A stretch of DNA of 64,000 nt from Sceloporus undulatus (taxonomy: Eukaryota; Chordata; Lepidosauria; Squamata; Phrynosomatidae). The stretch is from NCBI RefSeq assembly GCF_019175285.1, contig NC_056527.1, positions 121,510,382 to 121,574,381 of the forward strand. The letters run 5' to 3'. Numbering within the stretch: the first letter of the stretch is position 1; each line of letters starts with the position of its first letter. The translations under genes were made by a program, and so were the position numbers. The notes beneath the pieces were generated by a model. That model was not told the origin of the DNA, did not search any database, and saw nothing but the letters and a program-made list of their open reading frames with translations. Below, piece after piece: positions 23,768 through 35,700 of this stretch.

Positions 23768-26700
23768 TATTATTATTATTATTACCATCATCATTATTGT
23801 TTCTTCCCTGCCTATGGATCAAGGCAAGTAACAACAGATAAATATATAGCATCAATTAGGTACACAACACAGTTAAAAACATGAACACCAATTAAATTAC
23901 TAGTAAAAAGAGCATTAGCATCAGTCTAAAATCATGCATATTAAAAGCAATCCATTCATAATTTAAAAACGTGTAATTTAATTTATCAAGGCTCAGACTC
24001 TGTTTTATTTCTTAATCTGAGCAAACTGTGCCTTGAAGAGGAGCAAACATCTAACCATTTGCCTCTTAATCCTCTTCCAAACTGTCTGGACTTGTCTCTT
24101 GCGAGAGAGAGCAGAAAACAGAGAAAGCATATCCATAGGTATTAATGTGATTTATTGGGTGAGATTTGCAAAAGTCTTTTGAAAGCACATGCCCAGCATA
24201 AATACAGCCTGGGCCTCAGCTCTGACAACTTTGTATTTGCATACTTGAACAGCTGTAATGAGCATCATTTGCATCGCATTGCCACAAACGTTGCCTCTGC
24301 TTGTAAACTACAGGTGGAGGACACATTGAATTTAATCCAAGGTGACAGGTTACTATTCCTCATTATGGAGTTAGACTCTCCAAAAAACATTACCAAATGT
24401 ACTTAGAAAACATCAGAGTCTGGGAAATATGACGATTTGGTATTATTTAGGCTTCTCTTGGGTGGTTTCTGCCGCATACATCTTTTACTATCATGAGGAT
24501 TGGAAACTTATTTTATAAGAATCTGTGTGTGCTTTTGAGCAAGTATTAAAACTGTGTGTGCCTCACTCCTGGGCACATTTGGAATTGCTTTGTCAATTTG
24601 GATAACATCCTTGTAACTTTCAGTTGAAGAGTAAAAGCAGTTACCTGTTCAACCTTTCTCAACCTGGAGCTCTCCTGCTGTGCTGGACTACAACTCCCAC
24701 CATCCCCACAATCTGGGGATTATGAGAGCTGAAGTCCAGTCTACTTGGAGCTTGCAGAAGGTTGTGTTATGGAATAGCAAACCTTTGCCCAATGTCTACC
24801 AGGTTGGCGTATGCCAGCCATTTATCAAAAAATGGGGGATGCTAGCCATCTTGAGAGCCATCCCTTCTCTTGCAGCAGCCTGATAATCCGATGTTTAGCT
24901 GATGAAGCTTTATGGCCACACTGAAAAAAGCTACCCTTTAGCAAATAGATGAATAAATGAGGCATGCTCCTGTCCATGCGGCGCTTGCACTTCTCTCTGC
25001 GGATGCTTCCGTCTTGTTTTTCAGGAAGAAACCCAACCTCAGTTTTTCTTGGATGCTGGCGTTCAATTTCGCAGGCCGAAGCAGGAGGAATCAGATGCAT
25101 AAGTTTTATCACGGATACATTTCCTCTGGGAATATAGTCTCTTCCTCCTATGAGATGTGCAAGCCAAGCTATTTATCTGAGGAAGGGATGGAAAGAAGGA
25201 CAAGAAATCTTACTGACCAGAGATCACTGGCAGCTGCCATGTTGTTTGGGCAGAGAATCTACTCCAGGCTTTTTATCTGAACCAGCGGTTCTCTAATGTT
25301 GGCCATCCAGGTGTTTTGGACTTCAACTTCCAGTTGGGCCAAAAGTCAGGAAATCTGGGAGCTGACGTCCCAAACAGCCGGAGGACCAAAGTTTGGGCAC
25401 CATTGGTCCAAGGTGTGGAACTCCATCCCCAGAGCCTTGGATAGCTCCTTTAAAATTCATATTAAAGCCCAGAACAGGGTCACTATCCAACCAACGTAGA
25501 AGCCACTGGCCACCGCTACAGGAGACAAGAGGCGAAAGGAAGCTTCATCTCCTTTTGAACTGAATTGCTCTTCCAAAAAGAAAGAGGAGAGCCAGGGGGC
25601 TTTAGGGATTGCCTTGGGGGCTCCTCATGCAGAGGGCAGGGATGTGGGCAGGTGCCCTGGACTCAGGTTCCCAGCTTGAGGGATTTGTCCACGCAGCTGT
25701 TTATTGAGCAAATGGACTTTTGGTGGTTGTTTCCGATAGTGCTGGAAGTCCTCTGAACCCCTTTGTGTCGGAGTGAGGCTGCAGTATGACAAAGGCAGAA
25801 AAAAGGGGCTGTATCAGGTCAGGGCAGAACGCAGTCTTGGCACAGCTTGAAAGAAGTCACAGGATGATTTAAGCATGCCCCGCTGCACGGGAAAAGTCAG
25901 CGGTGTGGACTTGTGAGACATGTCAAAAAAACAAGAGAACAGCTTCTGTGAATCCATCCCCAGAATGGGCTTATTAGCCCTGCATAGGAGGCAAGGACCC
26001 ACATGTCCCAGAGCAAATCAAAATGCTGATACACCTACCTACAAAATTAAAGGCTCCTTCTGATCAGCCCAAAGTACCTGTTCCCAGGTGAAGCTACTTG
26101 CTGTCTCTCTGCATGAGCCCCTGCTCTGGCCCTGCTCCCTCCCTTCAGCCATCTCTGCAGAAGGACCCAGGTTCAGATACCAGCAGCACCTCCAAGTTGG
26201 GCTAGGAAGGAATCCTGCCTGTAACCTGAGAGATACACAACCACCGGTCAGAGTGGGCAATACTATCTAGATGGACCAATGGTTCTGAAGCACTATAAGG
26301 CAGCCTCCAGTGCAGAAGGTTCCAGGTTGAATCCCTGGGATTCCTTGGTACAGAGGTAAGCCAAGGACAAAGGAAGGAGTTGGAAGGAAGAGAGAAACAT
26401 TTAAAAGCAGCTGAGAAAGTGGGATGCAGGGGATTCAATGGAGCCATCCCTGCCAGACTGGGGCCATTTGAAGGCATGAGAATCACTGCCCTGCAGGAGA
26501 CACACTTTACAAATAAGGATTTGAAAATGCATTCTCTGAAGATGCCAGCCATAGATGCTGGCAAAACGTCAGGCATAAACTCTTCTAGAACATGGCCACA
26601 GAGCCTGAAAACCCCATGCCGGCCATGAAAGCCTTCGACTTCACATTTGAAAATGTGTTTGTAAATTGGATTTTCAAGTTTGAGAGCCGTTTCAGATGCT

Positions 26701-29700
26701 TCTTTGGAGAGGTCTCCCAGCCCTACTTTGGATGCAGATATTCCCAGGTCCAATTCTCCTGTTCTTAACTTTGAGAAGGACCTCGACCTGATGGGAGCCC
26801 TGAAAATACCAGCCAGATCAGGCAAAACTGAACTAGACAGGGCCAGTTCTATAACTCAGCACAAGACAGAGATCATGCGAAGAAGAGAGAGGACAAGTTT
26901 GGCACAATGTGTGTGTGTATGTGTATGCGTTCTTGTGGCCAGATGGCATATACGGCTATAGCAGGCAGAACAGCAGATGGCCACCAAGTCTTGAGATGCT
27001 CAGCAGAGGAGAATGTTCCCAGTCGAGGAGACCTGGGTTGCTGGGGTTGCGCTGGTGCAAGGAGTTGATGCTGAAGTTGCACGAGAGAGTGAACGCAGGA
27101 AAATAATGATATGACATGTTGACAGGACTCTGAGGGTTAAACGGAATGGAGAACCTTCCTTCCTCTCCTCCCTCCACCTCTTCTCCCTGGAGACCCACAG
27201 GGCTTGAGTTTGAGTTACGTGGTAAGCGGATCCTAGCAGAAGCAGGGACGGAGGGACCCAGGGGCTCACAAAGACCACGCTGACCCTGCTACCAATGGGC
27301 ACAAAGGCAGCCCAGCTTGAACACTTCTGGAATCCTTGGCCACCGGGAGCTGGTCTAAAGGAGGAAAGAGAGGCCCAAAACTGGGTGTTGCACTCATAGG
27401 GAGAGAGAGTTTGCAACCAACCGGAGGTCAGTGTGAGGAAATGGAGAGCAGCCAGCTAGAGAAAATCCAAGTTTGGGAGCAACCTGGGCAGAGAGGGAAA
27501 GAGACCCGGCGAGGCAGTCAAGCGGAGCAAGAGGGAAAGCGTCTGCAGGTGGAAAGAAGGTCAGCGCAGCACCAGGCAGAAGCACAGCTCTCTCCCCAGA
27601 AAGCCACGGCCGTTGTGAAAGGAGAAGAGCGAGAAGCTCGGGCGGAAGGGAAGGCGAGGCAGCAAGGGAGGCCTCCGGAGCCACCGAAGCACGACGGGAT
27701 GTCCCTGAACGGGGAGCCAAAGCTGTCAGGGAAACCCGTCCACTACCTGGAGGTGCGCCTCCAGATCCGTGACTATCGGCACACATGCAAGAAGCAGCTC
27801 TACAACCTCATCAGCTGCTTCGTCCGCTTCCTCTCCGGGAACCTGTCCTCCGAAGGTAAGCCGGGGCAGAGACTGGCACTGGGTTTCGTTGGAGCTTTTA
27901 TTTCCATTGGCTGGATGGAATTTTTGGTGTCACGTAGTGGAGTGTTTCCTAGTCAAAACTCCCTGGGTCATTTTGTGTCGAAACAGATGTACGTTCCCCC
28001 GGGCGTTCCAGATTTGTCACCTATGCATAGTCCATTTTCCATTGGCTTTTTATGATAACTTGCAGAGGCATCTTAAACCATGATTGTGTTGGCTTGAGAG
28101 GAAATGGCATGATGTTCCATAGGAAATATATTGCTGAGGATTGCAGGCTGAATGGGCCAGTCCTAAATACATTTTTCATGCAACCCTGCAAACTCTGCAG
28201 TGTGTATTTTCAAGTGTGCGTGCATGATAAAGTTGCTCTCTAATCCAAAGCATGTTTGCACATGGATGGAGTGGCAGAACAGAAGGCCAAACAGGCCATC
28301 AGCGCTAGGCCCCCTTCTCTCCATGCCTTCACATTTGTCTTGTTGATGGTCAGTTTGCATTCTCTTGGGCTCTCAGAGACTCCTTTGCATCCAGCTGGGT
28401 CATAGTCGAAAATGATGCTTCAGTATGCAGGTAGTTGAATAAACAGCAATAGTGGGTTACTGCATTCCCAGCTTCCATTAAACCAACTCCATTTGGGTGG
28501 AGTGTGTATCAAGGTGGGAAACCAGTACAAATATACAAAAGTTAAAAGCATAACTAAAACCTACCCGCTCAGTAAAAACAATCCTGAATTAGGGAACACT
28601 GATGCTGCAGCAATTCAGTGCCAGTACTGCAGCCACAAGGTTGTGAGTTCGATCCCAGGCAGGGCTCCACGGTTGACTCAGCCTTTCGTAGATTGGTAAA
28701 ATAAGTACCCATCTTGTTGGGGGCAATTGACTTACAGATTGTAAACCACTTAAAGCAGTGGTTCTCAACCTGTGGGTTGTGACCCCTTTGGGGGTTGAAT
28801 GACCCTTTCACAGGGGTTGCCTAAGACTATTGGAAAACACATATTTCCGAGGGTCTTAGGAAATGAGACCATTGGTTGGGGGTCACCACAACATGGGGAA
28901 CTGTATTAAAGGGTCGTGGCATTAGGAAAGTTGAGAACCACTGACTTAGAGTGTGCTGAGTTTACTGATAAGTGGTATAGAAATGTAAATGCTATTGCTA
29001 TTTATCAAAGGCCTGCTTAAATAAAAATGTCTTGACTTGCTGGCGAAAAGCAAGCAAGGAGGGTGCCAGGCTAGCTTCCCATGGAAGAGCATTTCAGAGG
29101 ATGGGAGCAACCACCGAGAAGGCTGTCTCTCATATCTGCACCAAGAATGCTTGTGGTTTTGGTGGGACTGAGAAAAAGCCCTTTCCTGAAGATCTTAGGG
29201 CTCTGGATGGTTCATATGGGGAGATACAGTATGAAGGCTCCAAGATCCTGGCCATCTCCCCACCTTTCCCTTCTCCCCGATTCACTCACTGCTCTGGACC
29301 TCAACTTTGACTTTAGCGTCTGAGGCTAGACAGATCCCTCTTTTGAAGATGATGCTCTAACTTTGGATTTGCTCCTCTGAGCAGAGTATTGGGACCATTG
29401 CTAATGGATTCATCCCTTCCAATTGACTGCTTGCAGACTCTCCTTTCCGGGTCCTTGATGGAGTCTTTGCAAATTAGGAATGTAAATGTTCAGCTAAATG
29501 TAAAAGCCCTCCAGAGTGAGTTGGGGTGAACCATTTCCAAAGTTTTCTCCCTGCTGCGGAGAAAGGGAACATTTCTGCAGAGGTCTTGTTCTGTATCCAA
29601 GCTTCTCAGATAGGGTCAGGAAATTACCCTTCACAGAAATACAGTTGTTGTTTTTGCATGACAATTACAGCTTTTTGCATGGAAAAAGAACCCCACTGTT

Positions 29701-32700
29701 TCCAGATGACCATGTGTTGGTGATGCTTTGAAATAAGCCATGTTCAAATGGTGCCTTAGGATCCTGGCTCCTGGAGGTCTCTCCTTCATAGGGTCACCAT
29801 CGGTCAAATGGCAAATAACACCACCAACAACATTACCAACCAGGAGTTTATCCAAAGCCTTAAAAATATACTCTTTTATTGACAGTGGCTATACTAGTTC
29901 TTTGCAATGATAGTTTTGGTCCCAGTTGGTAAACATGTAATGAGAAATTTCTGTATACCTTGCACCCAGGCAATTGCAAAACTAAGCAAAGCATCATTTG
30001 AAGTCAAAGGCAAACTGTGCTTCATACATTCGTTTAAACTCTTATTCAGATGGAAACTCTCTAGGATTTTCCTGTCTGTGTTTGAAACCAACCAACTTCA
30101 TTCTTGCTTTCTGAATAAGTGTCTGATTTTGAATACAGGCATCTTTTAAATTATATGTGTTTCCAAATCCTGCAGTAGAAATCCTGGAGTAAAGGTCTTG
30201 CCTGAAGATACAGCACTGCAAACTTTTAGACGTGTATCTTAGGATAAAAATGTGCATTTGGTGATAAAATGGGTACAAAATGCACATTTTTAGGATAAAT
30301 CCACGCAAAATGCATTATTTAGGATAGAAAAAGCAGTCGAAATGCATATTTAACGAAGTATTTAATTTAGAAATTCCATGCAGGCTTTTAAATTAAAAAG
30401 GTACAAAGTTAAGTGGAAACAGGACAGAAGGGTTCATGAATGAACACAAAAAGTACCAACACAATTGTTGTTGTTGTATGCCTTCAAGCCATTTCTGACT
30501 TATGGCAACTCTAAGGCGAACCGATTGTGGGGTGTTCCTGGCAGAATTTGTTCCCAGTGCATTATATTCTTGCTCTCTGGGGCTGAGAGAGTGCGCCTGG
30601 CCCAAGGTCATCCAGTGGGTTTATATGGCTGATGGGATTCAAACCCTGGTCTCCAGAGTCATAGTCCACGCTGACTCTCTCACTATACATAAAGCCCTCC
30701 CAAACATGTGAAAAGGACCCCACAAGCACCCCCGAAACATGTATTACCCCCCAAATGCCTCCATTTCCTTCTGCAATTCCTCCCAAAATGGAATCAGGGA
30801 GTGATATGGTGTTGCCATTTTGAGAAGGACCATAGAGGAAACCAGAGGCATGGAGGTTTGCTGGAATGCAGACCATAGCAGGGTTTGGGGAAAACAGATG
30901 TTGTTTGCAGTTGTCCATCCTTGTAGTATCCAGTCCGCCTCATAGGAAGGTACCTTCTGTGCCATGGCATCCTCCAGAGCGCCACAACGGTTGCAGCCAT
31001 CTGCAAAGGAGGGTTAGTCATTTTTCTGAGTCATGCCCACATTATGCCCGGTGACTCATGCTGTTGCGATGGTCTGAAGCAGAAGGTGCTCCCCGGCTCT
31101 GGTGCCCATGGGCAGCCGGTGAAGGTAAAGACCAGCACAAAAGCGATGATCGGATCTTTGCGCTTGGCTAGGTCTCTGCAGTGGCAAGGGCAACTAGGAA
31201 CGGTAGCAATCCAGGTCAAGGTGGACCATTGGAAGTGCTGGAGCACTCAGGAGCGGAAGACGCACCTTGGCGCTTGCTGCCGGCTGCAACCTTTCCGTGT
31301 GCCTTTGCAATCTTTCATCGCAGTCCCTTCCGACAATTGCTTTTGCTCCAAAGCCGTGGCTCCAAAGCATAAATGTCAGAAACATAAACTGAACATCTCG
31401 TCTCGGAAAGAGATAGACAGAGAGATAGGAGATAGGCTCTGAAGTCCTTGGGGCTGTGAATCTAGTCTGGGTTTTAATGAACTTTGAAAGTGCTGAGAAA
31501 CTTCACTTGGCCAAAAGAGTTGCAGCGTGGTTGTTAACTGTGGCTGGCTACCAGGAACACACAATTCCCTTGTTGCAACAGCTTCATTGGTTGCAGAGTG
31601 GTACAGAGTGGCACTATTGCTTCCCTTGATCTAGACACCATACTCCTACAATTGTATTGGCCTTTTTAGCTGCTGCATCACACTCTTGGCTCATGTTCAG
31701 CTTGTGATCTACTAAGACCGCTAGATCCCTTTCATATGTACTGTAGTCAAGCCAAGTGTCACCCATCCTATATTTGTGCATTTTATTTCTCTCTCTCTCT
31801 AAGTGTAATACCTTGCATTTCTTATAAAATGAATAGGAGAGAAGCTGTGCAAATAAGTGCAGGGCCACTGAAAATGCTTGCCTCAAGCATCCCTGGTTTG
31901 AAGGATTGCTTGGGGAGTCTGACAGCTCCATTCTCAAAATGGGTGCAGGGAATCCTTTCTGGGTTTTAGTTGGAAGCCTTGAACAACTATCCAAGGTATT
32001 GCATCTCATGCCCAAAGTTGGTTCAGCAACCTTAGAACCAGGTTGCCATAACTCAGAGTCAACTTAAGACACATCACAACCACAACAACATATGGGTGCA
32101 TACACAGATACACACATACATTCACACAGTGACGTCTGGTGACTCACCCAAGGTGGGTTCCCATGGCCAAGTGAGGAATCGAACCCTGATCTCCCATAAC
32201 CATAATGCAATGCTCAAACTACCATGCCATGCTAGCTCTCAGTCTTCCCAAGGTTGGTGCGGAGCTTTGGGTAGTTCCTTTAAAGTTCTGACTCGATCCT
32301 GGAGTGGATTCACTGCCCTCGGATATGGGAGCAGAATTGCTTTACGGTTACAGAAAGGTGAAGGACGAATTGTGGGGACTCGGCTGTCACAGGAGGAAGC
32401 GAAGTGACCCAGATGAGACACATAAGCAGCTCCAGTGGGTTGGAAAAATGCAAGGGAAGCAGGAATGCTCGCAATGCCCTCCTGGCGTTCACTTGGCGTC
32501 CTTCTAAAGTTAGCTCCTTGCTGGAGCAAAGGAGTCTTCCTTTGGCTTGTTCCTTGTTTGCTCCAAAATAATGCAAGCAAGACCCAACTGTTTGCAGAGT
32601 CCGCTTTTAACGAACAATCCTCATTAGCCCTTGGCGCTCTGAAGAAGCAATTAGCATCCCTGTCTGTTATTCCCGGTCTCCTCCGTCTCCTTTCAAAAAA

Positions 32701-35700
32701 TGCATATTCACGTTTTCATCCTTTTTCTTCATCTGCCCAGAACTTGCTAATTTATTACGATGGCTGGGTCCCAAAAGTTTTATGAACCGTCCCTCTATTG
32801 CTAGGGCCTTGCGTCTGGGGTTTAACATATATTCCTCTTGGCAGCGGGAACCGTGCAGAACAAAAGGTTGTCCTATCTCCCGGCTTACGGCTCCTGCCAG
32901 AGAAGTCAATAAGTGAATTATCTCAGGTCATCCAGCAAATTAACTCTAGCAAAGAGAGAAGAGAGAGACATCAGAGAGAGTTTAATAACGCATAAGAGCC
33001 CTCTAGTGTTCCAACTCTGTCCCAGGAAAGACTAAAGGCAGGACAGAAGAACAATGGGCCTCTCCTACTAGCGGCCCTTGTTGACAGATACACTGCTTCT
33101 AGATATGGTGGTTCCATATAGTTTACATGGACTGTCACCCTCTCTGACCCTTTGAATACTGCATTTTCCAGCATGTCAATTCCATGCTTGGGTCCCATGC
33201 TTAGAAATAGTTATTCACCAAATGAGAGAGCCAGCATGGTGTAGTGGTTTCAGTGTTGGACTGCAACTCAGGAGACCAGGGTTCAAATCCTGACATGCCA
33301 TGTAAACCCACTGGGTGACCCTGGGCAAGCCACACTCTCTCAGCCTCAGAGGATGGCCAGGGCAACCTTCCTCTGAAGAAACTGGCCAAGAAAACCCTAT
33401 GATAGGTTTGCCATACGTCAGAATTGGGTTTAATCTTGGAAGCTGGAGCATAAATAGCTGGCTATTGAATGAGGAGAGAAACCTTTGCACATGCTCAAGG
33501 GATCGCTTCCCTTCCTGAGGTATCCCCTGGGACACTACAATAAGGTTTGCTGGCTCAGGTGAAATCTTCTTCCAAATGTTGGGACATTTTGGTAGGTTTA
33601 AATTGGGTGGAGTGAGAATCGTGTGACCGTGCAGATTTTATTTTATTGCCTATAATTACCATCAGCCGTAACCAGCACAGCCACTGGTCAGGGATTATGG
33701 GCATTGCAGTTGAAAACAAACCTGGACGGCCATTCCATGGAGAGGTACTTCAGCAAGAATGATAAGAGGGCAACCGGGATGGAGAAGGCTGGAGTACTCT
33801 TGTTCCATCATCCCTCTTCTGGCATGGCTCCCGCTCCCCCAAAGATTGCATAACTCTGTTGCAAAGTTATTTTTACCAGCGGCGAGCACAATGCGCACTT
33901 CGCAACCTAACAAAATAAAACCTCCAGCCCAACCTCCGTGGCGCATGGCACACTTATAACAAGCTCCATGTAAACACCTTGGTGCAAACATGCAAAGAGG
34001 CCATGTTGTAAATGCAGCCTTTTTGTGCGCTCAAGCCAGGCTGGCCTGCTCTTTGCTCATTTCGCTCTTTATGGAAGCAATGAATAATTTTAGCAATTTT
34101 CTTCCTACCAGAAGAAAGGCTTCAAAGACTCCGGTTTTCGGTGCTTCTCTGCTGCCTCTCTAGTTTTCGCAGGTTAGGACTTACTTTGCGCAAAAATTCA
34201 CATCTGGGTTTTTTTTGTACAGGAAACACAATTTTCTATGCCCTTTCTGAACAGAATATATATGTTCTGCACAGAAAATGTTGTTCTCGCCACACACAAA
34301 AAACACGTGTGACTTTTGCAGTTAGTTCCCAACCGTGTCCTTTTCTGCATCTGTATCTGGCATCTTCAGAGGCATCTTCAAACATTTTCTGGCCCTTTTG
34401 CTAACTGTTGTCGCCACGAGAGGGAGCATTGCAATGCTACATTCGGTTGTTTCCAAAGTTTGCTCCTCCAGATGTTTTGGACTTCAGCTCCCAGAATTCC
34501 CCAACTGGGCTGGGGCTTCTGGGAGCCGAAGTCCAAAAGTCTAAAAGACCAAGTTTGAGAAATTGCTATATTCACTGCTTTTTCTATTTATCCCCTTTCC
34601 CAGGGCATCCTGGGAAGTTTAAATTTGTGGGAAAGGGTATTTAGGGAGCAGGGATAATGTATATAGAATTATGCTTTAGATATGCTCCATAGTGCTCAAT
34701 ATGCTGAAAAGGATAGCAGGTTGTTTAGAGGTTCCTTCAGAAGTAAGCTGCAATGCGCCAAAATAGCTGCCCAGTCCGTCACTTGGTGCATGTCATGAAA
34801 CCCAGTACAATTGGTGGGAAAACATTTCAGACTTGGAGAGGGGTGGTTTGGTTTCAAATTTTGTAGCGTGAACTGGAGGCAATTGGACACTTATTACTCA
34901 TAACAATTGGCTTGGCCCATTGACTATCCTGAGTGCAACTAAGCCACAGCCCAACCAATTTTGTTTATTCAACATGACCTTTCCTGATATTGGGGACCTT
35001 CTGATCCAGCAATGCATTTGCCCCCCTGCACCAAAGCTATTCCTCCAGCCCCATGAATGATGTGGGGATGACGGAAAGGACTTTCAGACCCACTTTTCTT
35101 TTGCTCACGTTAAAATTCAGCATTAAAATTCAGCAGAGCAGGCCCATATGCTCCCTGTATGGATTTTACTTTCTTTCTTTCACTATTTCTCACTTCAGTT
35201 CTGCACTGGCTGAGTCACTCCCTTCCTGCTTGAAAAGAGGTCTTGATCTATAAAGGATGATTAAACTCAACCTTCCTAATGCCACAACTCTTTAATACAG
35301 TTCCTCAAGTTGTGGTGATCCCCAACCATAAAATTATTTTTGTCTCGGTCCCTAAGACCATTGGAAATATGTGTTTTCCGATGGTCTTAGGCGACGGCTG
35401 TGGAAGGGTCGTTCCACCCTAAAGAGGTCGCAACCCATAGGTTGAGAATCGCTGCCCTACACATATAAAGGCATGCAAACATAGGCAAAAGTATTGGGCA
35501 AAGGGGAGTGTTTTGGGGAGGGAAGGAAGTGTGCGCCCTTCCATCCATAACATTGCTTTTTGCCCAAATGTGAAAGATGGCAGACCTCAGCCCCACGGAG
35601 CCCCAAACCCCGCTGCCGTGGCGCATGCTGTTTATTGAGCATCCGTGTTAAGTACATGCTTGGCTCCCTCCCAGGGACACGGCTAAACACACAACCGTAA

